From positions 1 through 64,000 of the forward strand of contig NZ_JOGB01000026.1 in the NCBI RefSeq assembly GCF_000719335.1: a DNA stretch of 64,000 nucleotides, given 5' to 3'. Below, in pieces: positions 21,630-32,646 of this stretch. The notes below the pieces were generated by a model. That model did not search any database. It was not told where the DNA came from and was given only the letters and a program-made list of their open reading frames with translations. A program made the translations under genes and the position numbers. The stretch comes from Streptomyces sp. NRRL S-87 (GTDB lineage Bacteria; Actinomycetota; Actinomycetes; Streptomycetales; Streptomycetaceae). Position 1 is the first letter of the stretch, and each line of letters begins with the position of its first letter.

Positions 21630-24224
21630 TCAGGACGCGGCGGCAGCCGCGGCAGCGTCCGCGGACTGGGCCTTCAGGGCGCGCTCGACGCCCGAGCGGG
21701 ACTCCGAGACCAGTCGGCGCAGGGCCGCGTTCGGCTCGGCCGAGTCCAGCCAGCTGTCCGTCGCGTCCAGCGTGGCCTGCGAGACCGCCAGCGACGGGTA
21801 CAGTCCCACCGCGATCTGCTGCGCGATCTCGTGGCTGCGGCTGTCCCAGATGCCCTTGACCACGGCGAAGTACTTCTCGGCGTACGGCGCGAGCAGCTCC
21901 CGCTGGTCGCTCTGCACGAAACCGCCGATCACGGCCTCCTGCACGGCGTTCGGCAGGTCGGCGGACTCCACCACCGACGCCCACGCCTCGGCCTTGGCGG
22001 TCGCCGTCGGACGCGCGGCGCGGGCGGTGGCCGCGTGCCGCTGGCCCGCCGCCGTGTTGTCCCGCTCCAGCTCCGCCGCGATCTCCTTCTCGTCCGCCCG
22101 GCCGGTGGCCGCCAGCCGCTCCAGGAAGGCCCAGCGCAGCTCGGTGTCGACGACCAGGCCCTCGATCGTCTCGGTGCCGGACAGCAGCCCGTCCAGCAGC
22201 TCCAGCTGGGCGTCCGTACGGGCGGTGGCCGCGAAGGCGCGCGCCCAGGCCAGCTGGTGGTCGCTGCCCGGGGCCGCGGCGCGCAGGTGCTCCAGCGTCG
22301 CCTCCGTCCACAGGGCCAGGCCCGTCTCGCGCCAGGCCGGGTCCGCGTACAGGTCGATCGCCAGCTTGACCTGGCGGTGCAGCGACTGCACCACGCCGAT
22401 GTCGGTCTCCTTCGCGATGCCCGACAGCACCAGCTGCAGGTAGTCGCGGGCGGCCAGCTCGCCGTCGCGGGTCATGTCCCAGGCCGAGGCCCAGCACAGC
22501 GCGCGCGGCAGCGAGGCCTCGAAGTCGCCCAGGTGGGCGGTGACCTTGGCGAGCGACGCCTCGTCCAGGCGGACCTTCGCGTACGACAGGTCGTCGTCGT
22601 TGAGCAGCACCACGTCCGGGCGGCGGTGGCCCACCAGCTCCGGGACGTCCGTCAGCTCGGCCGCGGCGATGTCCAGCTCCAGCCGGCGCTCGCGCAGCAG
22701 CTTGCCGCTGGCGTCGTCGAGGCCGTAGAAGCCGATCGCGATGCGGTGCGGCCGCAGCACCGGCTCGCCCTTGGCGCCGGCGGGAAGCGCCGGGGCCTCC
22801 TGGCGGACCTTGAAGGAGGTGATCACGCCCTGCGCGTCGGTCTCGACCTCCGGGCGCAGGATGTTGATGCCGGCCGTCTCCAGCCACGCCTTCGACCAGG
22901 TCGACAGGTCACGGCCGGAGGTCTCCTCCAGCGCGCCCAGCAGGTCGGACAGGCGGGTGTTGCCGAAGGCGTGGGCCTTGAAGTAGGCCTGGACGCCCGT
23001 GAAGAACTCCTCCTGGCCGACGTACGCGACGAGCTGCTTGAGCACCGAGGCGCCCTTGGCGTACGTGATGCCGTCGAAGTTGACCAGGACGTCGTCCAGG
23101 TCGCGGATGTCCGCCATGATCGGGTGCGTGGAGGGCAGCTGGTCCTGCCGGTACGCCCAGGTCTTCATGGAGTTGGCGAACGTCGTCCAGGCGTGCGGCC
23201 ACTTCGAGTCCGGGGCGTACGCCTGGCAGGCGATCGACGTGTAGGTGGCGAACGACTCGTTCAGCCACAGGTCGTTCCACCACTCCATGGTGACCAGGTC
23301 GCCGAACCACATGTGGGCCAGCTCGTGGAGGATCGTCTCGGCCCGCACCTCGTACGCGGCGTCGGTGACCTTCGAGCGGAAGACGTACTGGTCGCGGATG
23401 GTCACCGCGCCCGCGTTCTCCATCGCGCCCGCGTTGAACTCGGGCACGAAGAGCTGGTCGTACTTCGCGAACGGGTAGTCGTACGCGAACTTCTCCTGGA
23501 ACCAGTCGAAGCCCTGCCGCGTGACCTCGAAGATCGCGTCCGAGTCGAGGAACTCCGCCAGCGACGGACGGCAGTAGATGCCCAGCGGCACGTGCTGCCC
23601 GTCCGGGCCCTCGTACGCGCTGTGCACCGCGTGGTACGGGCCGACGATCAGCGCGGTGATGTACGTCGAGATGCGCGGGGTCGGCTCGAAGCGCCAGACC
23701 TGGTCCGCGGGCACGTCGGGGGTCGGCGAGTTCGAGATGACCGTCCAGCCCTCCGGGGCCTTGACGGTGAACTGGAAGGTGGCCTTCAGGTCGGGCTGCT
23801 CGAAGGACGCGAACACGCGCCGCGCGTCCGGCACCTCGAACTGCGTGTACAGGTAGGCCTGCTGGTCGACCGGGTCGACGAAGCGGTGCAGGCCCTCGCC
23901 CGTGTTGGTGTACGCGCAGTCCGCGACGACCGTCAGCTCGTTCGCCCCGGCGGCCAGGCCGGGCAGCTCGATGCGGGAGTCGCGGAAGACCGCGGCCACG
24001 TCGAGGGAGCGGCCGTTGAGCACGACCTCGTGCACGGCCGGCGCGACCAGATCGATGAAGGTCGTGGCACCGGCCTCGGCGGAGGAGAAGCGCACGGTGG
24101 TCGCGGACCGGTAGGTGCCGCCCTCCTGCGCGCCGCTCAGGTCGAGATCGATCTCGTACGAGTCGACGGTGAGCAGCTTCGCCCGCTGCTGCGCCTCTTC
24201 ACGGGTCAGGTTCGTGCCAGGCAC
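21630..24224 (-). CDS. pepN: Aminopeptidase N (M1 metallopeptidase), first paralogue
   Basis: 864 residues. The substrate-anchoring motif GAMEN is at 266-270, and the zinc site is HELAH (300-304) plus Glu323. It removes N-terminal residues from peptides in the cytoplasm. GTG at 24224 lies 8 bases after AAGGAG and gives the MPGTNLTREEAQ start typical of Streptomyces PepN. A second full paralogue is at 32695-35265. Both keep all catalytic residues, so neither is a relic. The gene ends in a poly-alanine tail. Confidence 0.94.
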   Translation of the reverse strand: MPGTNLTREEAQQRAKLLTVDSYEIDLDLSGAQEGGTYRSATTVRFSSAEAGATTFIDLVAPAVHEVVLNGRSLDVAAVFRDSRIELPGLAAGANELTVVADCAYTNTGEGLHRFVDPVDQQAYLYTQFEVPDARRVFASFEQPDLKATFQFTVKAPEGWTVISNSPTPDVPADQVWRFEPTPRISTYITALIVGPYHAVHSAYEGPDGQHVPLGIYCRPSLAEFLDSDAIFEVTRQGFDWFQEKFAYDYPFAKYDQLFVPEFNAGAMENAGAVTIRDQYVFRSKVTDAAYEVRAETILHELAHMWFGDLVTMEWWNDLWLNESFATYTSIACQAYAPDSKWPHAWTTFANSMKTWAYRQDQLPSTHPIMADIRDLDDVLVNFDGITYAKGASVLKQLVAYVGQEEFFTGVQAYFKAHAFGNTRLSDLLGALEETSGRDLSTWSKAWLETAGINILRPEVETDAQGVITSFKVRQEAPALPAGAKGEPVLRPHRIAIGFYGLDDASGKLLRERRLELDIAAAELTDVPELVGHRRPDVVLLNDDDLSYAKVRLDEASLAKVTAHLGDFEASLPRALCWASAWDMTRDGELAARDYLQLVLSGIAKETDIGVVQSLHRQVKLAIDLYADPAWRETGLALWTEATLEHLRAAAPGSDHQLAWARAFAATARTDAQLELLDGLLSGTETIEGLVVDTELRWAFLERLAATGRADEKEIAAELERDNTAAGQRHAATARAARPTATAKAEAWASVVESADLPNAVQEAVIGGFVQSDQRELLAPYAEKYFAVVKGIWDSRSHEIAQQIAVGLYPSLAVSQATLDATDSWLDSAEPNAALRRLVSESRSGVERALKAQSADAAAAAAAS

Positions 24225-24277
24225 GCGTTCATCTCCTTCGATGGTGACGGTCGCGGCCATCCTTGCACGCCATGCCG

Positions 24278-24309
24278 AGGGGCGGGCACCCAATAGGGTG
24301 TCCGCCCCT
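24278..24309 (-). terminator. Hairpin between asd and pepN (proximal to pepN)
   Basis: AGGGGCGGGCACCC (24278-24291) pairs with GGGTGTCCGCCCCT (24296-24309), with one G-T mismatch and a loop AATA. It may terminate asd readthrough. Confidence 0.65.
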
Positions 24310-24326
24310 TTCGCGTGGTTTCCGCA

Positions 24327-24362
24327 GATCTTCCGGGGGTGTCGGTGCCTTCCCGGAAGATC
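24327..24362 (-). terminator. Terminator of asd
   Basis: GATCTTCCGGG (24327-24337) and CCCGGAAGATC (24352-24362), an 11-base perfect stem 10 bases past the asd stop. Confidence 0.75.
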
Positions 24363-24371
24363 GGTCGCGGA

Positions 24372-25670
<1,299 letters not shown>

Positions 25671-28600
25671 TTACGGGGTGACGCTGTCGATCTGGACGCT
25701 GCCCAGGCCGGCGGCGGTGCCGCGGCCGTTCAGCAGCTGGACCTGGCCGAAGAACTGCCGGCCCTCGGGGGCCGGGCCGTTCACGACGACCTTGGCGCCG
25801 ACGGAGGCCGAGGCGCCGTTGGCGAGGTCGACCGTGGCGGCGTCGTCGACCGTGACCGAGCCGAGGCCGTTCGAGTAGTACACGTCACGGTAGTCGTACG
25901 TGGTGCCGGCGGCGCCGACCGCGTACCCGATGACCTTGATCTGGTAGGTACCCGCGGCCGGGTTGACCAGGGACACGGCCTCCTCGGAGTCGCCGTCCGC
26001 GGAGGAGCCGACCTTCACGCCGTCGCGGTAGACCTCGAGGTCGAGGTCGGCCGCGGCGTCCGAGACGTTGCCGATGGCCACGTCGAGGCGCTCCACACCG
26101 GCGCCGAGGACGACCTCGGTGGTCTGGGTGTCACCCTCGTTGATGGTGGGCTTGGCCACCTTCGCCGAGCCGAGCGAGCCGCCCTTGAGCTTGCCGCCCG
26201 CGATGGCCGCGAAGTCGTTCTTCAGGGTCCAGGAGACGTCGGCCGGGACACCGGCCTTGACCTCGGGCAGGACCTTGACGGCCGGGTCGAACGCCGCGCC
26301 GAGCACGGTGGCGTCCAGCTTGAACGGGTTGTCCAGCAGCGGCGACGTGCGACGGGCCTCGACCTCGATCTCCCAGACGCCCGGCTGCGGGTTCGCGTAC
26401 GAGCGCAGGTCGGGGCGGCAGGTGTTGGCCGGGTTGTTGTAGTTCGGGTAGCAGTTGATCGTCGCGGTGGGGTCGACCGGCGTGCCGTACGGGTGGATCG
26501 CGATGAAGCGGGTCTGGCTGCCCGCGGCGAGGCCGCCCAGGGCCACCTCGAGGCTCTTCGCGCCCTGCGGGACCGTGACGAAGTACGTCTTGTGGCTGTT
26601 GCGCTGGACCGACGAGGTGGAGGACAGGCCGAAGGCCGGCTTCACCAGGTCGTTGGCGACCACGACGGTCGAGAGGATCTGCTTGTCGACGCCCTCGGTG
26701 GACTCGTCGTCCAGCTCCAGGATCGCGCTGTGCACGCCCGCGGTCTTCGGGGCGGCCTGCACCTTGACGGTGACCGGCTTGTTCAGCGGCAGGGTGATGT
26801 AGTCGTACTCCGTCAGCGCCTTGAAGGTGCCGTCGTTGTACTTCCACTTCAGGTCGTGGCGCACGCCCCACTTCGGGCCCGTGGTGCGGGTGATGGTGAC
26901 GTTGTACGTCTTCTTCTTGCCCGCCTTCAGGCCGCCCTCGCGGTCGTACAGGCCGGTGCCGAAGCCCGGCTCCTTCAGGAACTGGTCGAGAGCGGTGTCG
27001 ACCGGCGCCTTCACGGTGTAGTCCCAGGCGTTCGCGCCGCGCTGGATGGACTCCCACGCGCCGACGATGTCCATCAGGCCCGCGCCCTGCTCGTGCGCCT
27101 GGACACCGTCGATCTTGTTCGCGGTGCTGGTCAGCGCGGTGCGCAGGGTGGCCGGGGTGAGGGCGATGCCCTCCTTCTTCGCGGCCGAGATCAGCAGCGC
27201 CGAGGCGCCGGCGGCCTGCGGCGAGGCCATCGAGGTGCCCTGGAGCATCGCGTAGCCGGCCGGGAGGGGGTAGCCCGCCTCGGCGACCGGGGAGCCCGGC
27301 AGCCAGGTCTGGACGGAGTTGATCGCGGCACCGGGGGCCGAGATCGTGGGCGTGAAGCCGCCGTCCTCACGCGGACCGCGCGAGGAGAACGGGAACATCG
27401 CGTACTTCTTGTCCACGATCGAGCCGTAGTTGGCGGCCCAGGTCTCCTTGGAGACCGCGGCGCCGACGGAGATGACCTTGTCCGCCAGGCCGGGGTCGCC
27501 GATGGTGTTGATGCCGGGGCCGGAGTTGCCCGCGGAGATGACGAGCTGGACGCCGTAGGTGTCGATCAGGCGCTTGTAGAGCTCGGCGCGCGCGTTGTTG
27601 CCGTCGTTGAGCGCCGGCAGGCCGCCGATGGACATGTTGACGATGTCCACGCCGCGGTTGACGACGAGGTCGATCATGCCCTCGGTCAGCGCGACGTTGG
27701 TGCAGCCGCCGCTCCAGGAGCAGGCGCGCGAGGAGACGATCTTGGCGCCGGGGGCGGCGCCGTTCATGTTGCCGCCGAACAGGCCGTTGGCCGCGGTGAT
27801 GCCCGCGACGTGGGTGCCGTGCTCGGACTCGATGATGCCGATGTTGACGAAGTCCGCCTTCTTGCCGACCCAGGTCCCGCCCAGCGGGTCCATCGGGACG
27901 TCCTTGCGGATCTCGACCACGAACGGGATGCGCTCGGCGACGTCGGTGGCGGGGTTGTCCGTACCGAAGTAGCCGACCTGGTAGCCGTCCTTGTACGGCT
28001 TCATCGGCTCGTTGTTCGTGAAGTCGCCGTCCTGGTCGGTGTCGACGCGGACGGTGCCGGCGGCCGGGTCGTACAGCATGCCGAACCGGTCGGTGGTGTC
28101 GCCGTCGCGGTTGACGTCGCCCGCCTCGTCACCGGTCGCGGTGACCGACTCCGAGAAGCGGCTCCACTGGTACGAGCCCTCCGGGGCCTTCCAGCTCTGA
28201 CCGCCGGCGGTGAACTGCGCGCCCGAGACGGGGGTGATCTGGGCGCGCCACGTGCCGTCGGCGTCGGTCAGCGGGTCGGTCGCCGTGACCCAGTCGACGA
28301 TCTTGCGCTCGCCGGTGGTGGTCTTCTGCAGGGCCGGGTGGCCGAGGTCCACGCCGGAGTCCAGGACGCCGATGGTCACGCCGCGGCCGTCGGCCTCGGG
28401 GTGCTCCTGGACGAACTTGACCGCGCCCGTCTCGAACGAGGGGTTGTACGGGTTCTTCGCCGGGGTGTCCTTGCCGGGCGCCGGGTAGCTGCCGCTGGTC
28501 GCACCAGCGGCCCCCTTCGCACGGTCGCCCGCCGGGGTCGGGTCGTCGAGCTTGATCTCCTGCTTCAGGTCGATGCCCTGGACGGAGGAGAGCTTGGCGG

Positions 28601-28982
28601 CGGCCTTGAGGGCCGCCTCGGCCTTGCCGGTGGGGAGCGTGGCGCGGACGTAGCCGAGCTTGTCGTCCGTACGGCCGACCGACGCGCCCTGAACGGCGTC
28701 GAGCTGGCCGGCCACCTGCTCGGTGGCACCGGGAGCGGTGGCCACCATGACGGTGACGGTCTTGTCGCCCTTGGCCTCGGCCTGCTCGAGGAGCTGGACG
28801 TCGGCCGAACCGAGCTTGTCCTCGGCGGACTTGACGGGGGCTGTGCCGGGGTCGGCAGCACCCACCGCCGCGAGCGCGGGCACGGGGCCCGCGGTCGCGA
28901 GCGCGGCCACCAGGCCCGCAGCCGCCGCGATGCGCGCGGCGCGTCTGGCCCCGGATATGGAGCTGGGGGATTCGAGGGTCAT
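25671..28982 (-). CDS. Large secreted S8 (subtilisin-like) serine peptidase
   Basis: 1103 residues. The signal peptide (about 1-39) ends in ALA, and an inhibitor-like propeptide (about 55-145) follows. The catalytic domain has Asp208 (VLDSGVDLGHP), His388 (EHGTHVAG) and Ser584 (GTSMASP), the full triad. An insert of about 150 residues between Asp and His contains EF-hand-like DVNRDGD and DTDQDGD segments that may bind calcium. The C-terminal 450 residues are beta-rich, likely pre-peptidase-type domains for export or stability. I took ATG 28982, after GCAGGGA, rather than 28988 or the far upstream Met. It probably degrades extracellular protein during mycelial growth. Confidence 0.9.
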   Translation of the reverse strand: MTLESPSSISGARRAARIAAAAGLVAALATAGPVPALAAVGAADPGTAPVKSAEDKLGSADVQLLEQAEAKGDKTVTVMVATAPGATEQVAGQLDAVQGASVGRTDDKLGYVRATLPTGKAEAALKAAAKLSSVQGIDLKQEIKLDDPTPAGDRAKGAAGATSGSYPAPGKDTPAKNPYNPSFETGAVKFVQEHPEADGRGVTIGVLDSGVDLGHPALQKTTTGERKIVDWVTATDPLTDADGTWRAQITPVSGAQFTAGGQSWKAPEGSYQWSRFSESVTATGDEAGDVNRDGDTTDRFGMLYDPAAGTVRVDTDQDGDFTNNEPMKPYKDGYQVGYFGTDNPATDVAERIPFVVEIRKDVPMDPLGGTWVGKKADFVNIGIIESEHGTHVAGITAANGLFGGNMNGAAPGAKIVSSRACSWSGGCTNVALTEGMIDLVVNRGVDIVNMSIGGLPALNDGNNARAELYKRLIDTYGVQLVISAGNSGPGINTIGDPGLADKVISVGAAVSKETWAANYGSIVDKKYAMFPFSSRGPREDGGFTPTISAPGAAINSVQTWLPGSPVAEAGYPLPAGYAMLQGTSMASPQAAGASALLISAAKKEGIALTPATLRTALTSTANKIDGVQAHEQGAGLMDIVGAWESIQRGANAWDYTVKAPVDTALDQFLKEPGFGTGLYDREGGLKAGKKKTYNVTITRTTGPKWGVRHDLKWKYNDGTFKALTEYDYITLPLNKPVTVKVQAAPKTAGVHSAILELDDESTEGVDKQILSTVVVANDLVKPAFGLSSTSSVQRNSHKTYFVTVPQGAKSLEVALGGLAAGSQTRFIAIHPYGTPVDPTATINCYPNYNNPANTCRPDLRSYANPQPGVWEIEVEARRTSPLLDNPFKLDATVLGAAFDPAVKVLPEVKAGVPADVSWTLKNDFAAIAGGKLKGGSLGSAKVAKPTINEGDTQTTEVVLGAGVERLDVAIGNVSDAAADLDLEVYRDGVKVGSSADGDSEEAVSLVNPAAGTYQIKVIGYAVGAAGTTYDYRDVYYSNGLGSVTVDDAATVDLANGASASVGAKVVVNGPAPEGRQFFGQVQLLNGRGTAAGLGSVQIDSVTP

Positions 28983-29202
28983 CAGCATCCCTGCGTAAGT
29001 GAAAGAAACGGTCCGGATTTCGGTGCCGGATGACCGGTCAGCTTTGCGCAAGGGACAGCCGTTTGGGGAGGGTTGTTATTGACGCGTGCCCGTCATGGCG
29101 GAGACCCGCCACGGGGTCGGATGCGTCAGCGGGACCGAACCGGATGAAATCCGGTCGATCCGAAGGTCCTTGAGGGGCCTGGAATGTCGACTTGTCTACG
29201 GG

Positions 29203-29766
29203 CTAATGGTCGCGCCCGCGAGCGTAGTGGCGGGCCGCCTTGGCGCGGTTTCCGCAGGCAGCCATCGAGCACCAGCGTCGGGTGCCGTTGCGCGAGGTGT
29301 CGAAGAAGTGCAGCACGCACGTGCCCGAGGCGCACTTGCGGATCCGGTCCGGCCCCTTGTCCAGAAGGTCCAGAAGGTTCCGGGCCGCGGTCCACGCCGG
29401 CCCCCACGCGCGGTCGCCGAACTCGGGCTCCTCGGCGGCGCCCTCCGCCCCCACCCGCAGCCGGATCCGGCCATGGTCGAGCACCGCGTCGAGGAGGGCC
29501 AGGGCGGCCGGGTCGGCGGGGTCCGCGACGGCCCGGGCCAGCGCCTCGCGGGCGGTCAGCAGGTGGATCAGCGTCGGGGCGTCGGCGCGGAACCGGTCCG
29601 CCAGGCCGGCCGAGTCCAGCCAGAGTGCGAGGCCCTCCATCCGGGTCAGGCCGGCCGCCCCCGCGAAGAGGTCCTGCAGCTCGCCGTCCCGCATCCACCG
29701 CGTGTTCAGCAGGTCGAGCGCGATCGGCTCCCCGGTCAGCGGGCGCGGGTCCGTCGTCGTGGCCAC
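29203..29766 (-). CDS. ABATE-domain CGNR zinc-finger protein (putative regulator)
   Basis: 187 residues. An N-terminal stress-response (ABATE) domain begins GEPIALDLLNTRW. A C-terminal CGNR zinc finger has CASGTC, then WCSMAACGNRAKAARHY. Such proteins are thought to be DNA-binding regulators. GTG at 29766 follows AAGGAGG. It is divergent from a VOC-family gene, and the shared region has repeated motifs, so it probably regulates that pair. Confidence 0.85.
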   Translation of the reverse strand: MATTTDPRPLTGEPIALDLLNTRWMRDGELQDLFAGAAGLTRMEGLALWLDSAGLADRFRADAPTLIHLLTAREALARAVADPADPAALALLDAVLDHGRIRLRVGAEGAAEEPEFGDRAWGPAWTAARNLLDLLDKGPDRIRKCASGTCVLHFFDTSRNGTRRWCSMAACGNRAKAARHYARGRDH

Positions 29767-29820
29767 CCCGGCCTCCTTTCGTAACCGCTCAAGAGTACGT
29801 GAGTGGTTGCGCCCGCGATC

Positions 29821-29906
29821 TCTAACCTCTAAGCTCTAATTGAAAGGTTAGACCAAGGCGCGGCGGGCGTCCTCGGACGCATCACGCGTCACGCATCACG
29901 CGTGAC
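29821..29906. promoter_or_regulatory. Repeat-rich divergent promoter region (CGNR/VOC)
   Basis: Three 7-base repeats TCTAACC, TCTAAGC, TCTAATT (29821-29841) are followed by AGGTTAG, the inverse of the first. A 14-base tandem pair of GCATCACGCGTCAC (29879-29892 and 29893-29906, one mismatch) comes next; the second copy contains the palindrome TCACGCGTGA. Candidate regulator sites. Confidence 0.55.
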
Positions 29907-29946
29907 GATCCGCCGCACGCGAAGAGCAACGGGAAAGGGGGCAGCC

Positions 29947-30402
29947 GTGACGGCTGTCGGCACTCTGAGCACCGGCCACATCGGCCTGAACGTCACCGAG
30001 CTGGGGCGCTCGCTCGGCTTCTACCGCGACGCGCTCGGCTTCGAGCTGCTGGGCGAGGGCAAGGAGGAGGGGCGCCGCTTCGCCTTCCTCGGGCAGGGCG
30101 GCGAGCTCGTGCTGACCCTGTGGGAACAGGCCGAGGGCGGGTACGCGGCCGGCTCCGCGGGCCTGCACCACCTGGCCTTCTCGGCCGCCTCCATCGAGGA
30201 GGTCCGGGACTTCGAGGCCCGGCTGCGCGCCGCGGACGTGGACTTCGCGTACGAGGGCGTGGTCGCGCACCGCGAGGGCTCGGCCTCCGGCGGGATCTTC
30301 TTCCACGACCCGGACGGCACCCGGCTGGAGATCTCCGTCCCGACCGGAGCCGAGGGCGCTCCCACCCCCACCGCGGGCGCCCCGACCTGCGGATTCTTCT
30401 AG
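29947..30402 (+). CDS. VOC-family (glyoxalase/bleomycin-resistance fold) protein
   Basis: 151 residues with paired beta-alpha-beta-beta-beta modules. TGHIGLNVTELGRSLGFYRDALGFEL begins the first and GLHHLAFSAASIEEVRDF the second, and FHDPDGTRLEISVP is the closing metal-ligand strand. These proteins hold a metal and act on small molecules; the substrate is unknown. GTG at 29947 follows AAAGGGGGC. It is co-directional with the next gene (41-base gap) and likely in an operon with it. Confidence 0.85.
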   Translation: MTAVGTLSTGHIGLNVTELGRSLGFYRDALGFELLGEGKEEGRRFAFLGQGGELVLTLWEQAEGGYAAGSAGLHHLAFSAASIEEVRDFEARLRAADVDFAYEGVVAHREGSASGGIFFHDPDGTRLEISVPTGAEGAPTPTAGAPTCGFF

Positions 30403-30443
30403 AACCCGACCTGCGGACCCCTCTGGAAAGGAAGGCGGCGGCC

Positions 30444-31385
30444 ATGGCCATGACCAGCAGCCCGTACCACCCCGGCTCCCGGGCCGTGCAGGACCGGGTC
30501 GGCGTCCGGGACACGGCCGACCACGTGGGGCGCAGCATCGGCCCCGGCATCCGTGACGTGGCCGCCGCCTTCCTCGGCCGGCAGCCGACGCTGGTCGTCG
30601 GAGCCGCCGCCGACGACGGCCGCCTGTGGGCCTCGCTGCTGACCGGCGCCCCCGGGTTCGTACGGGCCACCGGACCCGACCGGATCACGGTCACCGGCGG
30701 GCTCCCGGCGGGCGACCCGCTCGCCGGGGTCCTGGCCGACGCCCCCGACACCCCCGTCGGCACCATCGCCCTCGACCCGCGCACCCGGCGCCGGATGCGG
30801 TTGAACGGCACCGCCCGGCCGACCGCCGCCGGTTTCGCGGTCGACGCCGAACGGGTCTTCTCCAACTGCCCCAAGTACCTGCAGAAGCGGCAGCCGCTCG
30901 CCGTCGAGTGGGAAGGGGCCGGTGTGGTGCGGCGCGGCGGGGCGCTCGACCCCGACCAGGTGCGCACCGTCCGCGCCGCCGACACCTTCTTCGTCGCCAC
31001 CACGGCCGGCGGCGGGGTCGACGCCAGTCACCGGGGCGGCCACCCCGGTTTCGTCGAGGTCCTCTCGCCCACCGAGCTGGCCTGGCCGGACTACCCGGGC
31101 AACGCCATGTTCCTGACGCTCGGCAACCTGGCCGAGGACCCGCGCGCCGGGCTGCTCTTCCCGCACTGGGAGAGCGGCCGGACCCTCCAGCTCACCGGGC
31201 GGGCCCGGGTCGAGTTCCGCGCCGACGGCACCCGCACCACCCGCTTCACCGTCGAAGGGGTCCTCGAGGCCGAGCACCCGGGCCGCCTCCGCTGGAGCAC
31301 CCCGGAGTACTCCCCGGCGAACCCCCCGGTCGGCCCTCCCGCCGACCCCGACGCGGACCCCCCGGTCGCGCCCGTCGAGGCCTGA
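30444..31385 (+). CDS. Pyridoxamine 5'-phosphate oxidase-like flavin-binding protein
   Basis: 313 residues. A split-barrel flavin/pyridoxamine-oxidase fold is suggested by CPKYLQKR near residues 138-145 and by the C-terminal GNAMFLTLGNLAEDPRAGLLF. These match the family of putative FMN-dependent reductases with an N-terminal extension. The last 20 residues are a proline-rich tail. ATG at 30444 follows AAAGGAAGG. It sits behind the VOC gene. It could reduce an electrophilic compound, but the substrate is unknown. Confidence 0.82.
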   Translation: MAMTSSPYHPGSRAVQDRVGVRDTADHVGRSIGPGIRDVAAAFLGRQPTLVVGAAADDGRLWASLLTGAPGFVRATGPDRITVTGGLPAGDPLAGVLADAPDTPVGTIALDPRTRRRMRLNGTARPTAAGFAVDAERVFSNCPKYLQKRQPLAVEWEGAGVVRRGGALDPDQVRTVRAADTFFVATTAGGGVDASHRGGHPGFVEVLSPTELAWPDYPGNAMFLTLGNLAEDPRAGLLFPHWESGRTLQLTGRARVEFRADGTRTTRFTVEGVLEAEHPGRLRWSTPEYSPANPPVGPPADPDADPPVAPVEA

Positions 31386-31393
31386 CGGCCGCC

Positions 31394-32473
31394 TCACCGG
31401 GGCAGGACCACCACGTAGGCGGCGGGCTCGCGGTCCCCGGACGCGGTCAGCGCGGTCCGGACGACCGTGGCCTGCTGGTCGGGGAAGTCCCGCAGCTTGC
31501 GCGGAGTGATGTAGAGGACGGTCAGGCCCAGCCGCTCCAGGTGCTCGCGCTTGCGGGCGTACTCCGACCACTCCGCCTCGTCCTCGCCCTGCCGCGGGGC
31601 ACGGGTGTCCAGCTCCAGCGCCACCGCGTGGTCCGGCCAGTACGCGTCGACCCCGCCCAGGTGCGGGCCGCCCGGCAGCCGCAGGTCCACGTTCCACACC
31701 GGGTCCGGCAGCCCGTACTCCCGGATCAGCCGGTAGAGCCGGTCCTCGGCGATCGCCCGGCCCTCCGCGAGCAGCGAGTCCACCGCGTCCACCACGTGCG
31801 GCCGGTTCAGCAGCCGGGCCACGGTCAGCTCCCGCACCGCCGCCGCCGCTTCGCAGTGCCCGCCGCGCACCGCCTCCGTGAGCAGCCGGCGCACGGTGGC
31901 CGCGTCCGACAGCTGCGCCACCGCGTCCGCGAGCGCCCGCGCCACGGGCGCCACCGGCACCCCGGTCACCTCCTGCGGCAGCGGCGGGGTGTGGGCGCGC
32001 ACCAGGCGCACGAAGCCGGTGGAGCGCAGCCGGCGCGTGCTCGGCACGACGATGTCGACGTGCTCCAGGGCGAGCAGCGGCGGCGCGGAGGTGAACCCGT
32101 ACAGCGCCAGCGCGGCCAGGCCGGTGACCATGGCGTCGCCGAAGCCCTTCTGCTGGGGGAGCACCCCGCTCGCGGGCCGGCCGGCGTACAGCAGCGCGGC
32201 GTGCAGCCGCTCCTCGCTGGTGGCCGGGCCCGGGTGGAGCAGGAACACCCCCGGCAGGACCTGCTGCCACGGCCCGCCCGGCCGGCACCGCTCGGCGGTG
32301 GCGGCCGGGGTCACCCCGTGCTCGCGCAGCTGGGCGACGCTGAGCACCCGGCGCTGTGCGCCCGACAGGTGCTGCAGCGGGCGCGGGGAGACGGGAGCGG
32401 CGGGGGAGGTGGGGGAGGCGGGCGAGACGGGGGAGGGGGTCTGGCCGCCGTACGTGGGGGAGTTGTGGTTCAT
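31394..32473 (-). CDS. AbiEi/DUF559-like protein with putative nuclease domain
   Basis: 359 residues. The first 60 are Pro/Ser-rich. The middle (QRRVLSVAQLREHGVTPAATAERCRPGGPWQQVLPGVFLLH) resembles the winged region of AbiEi-type antitoxins. The C-terminal part (GGVDAYWPDHAVALELDTRA, followed by LTVLYITPRKLR) looks like a PD-(D/E)xK very-short-patch-type nuclease fold. No AbiEii toxin neighbour exists, so it is an orphan. ATG at 32473 was chosen over an upstream Met because the extra residues look like translated promoter. Function unknown. Confidence 0.65.
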   Translation of the reverse strand: MNHNSPTYGGQTPSPVSPASPTSPAAPVSPRPLQHLSGAQRRVLSVAQLREHGVTPAATAERCRPGGPWQQVLPGVFLLHPGPATSEERLHAALLYAGRPASGVLPQQKGFGDAMVTGLAALALYGFTSAPPLLALEHVDIVVPSTRRLRSTGFVRLVRAHTPPLPQEVTGVPVAPVARALADAVAQLSDAATVRRLLTEAVRGGHCEAAAAVRELTVARLLNRPHVVDAVDSLLAEGRAIAEDRLYRLIREYGLPDPVWNVDLRLPGGPHLGGVDAYWPDHAVALELDTRAPRQGEDEAEWSEYARKREHLERLGLTVLYITPRKLRDFPDQQATVVRTALTASGDREPAAYVVVLPR

Positions 32474-32646
32474 GCTGCCGAGATTCCCGCACCGGGGCCG
32501 GCTCTTAACCGTTGTTACAGTCCCGTCGACAAATGCGGACAACCCTGCACTAAAGTACGCGCGTTCGAGTGCCGAGGCCCGTGCGGCCGTCCGGGTGAAC
32601 CCGGTACGCGACCGTGCCGCCGTCCGGATGAGCGCGAAAACGCGAA

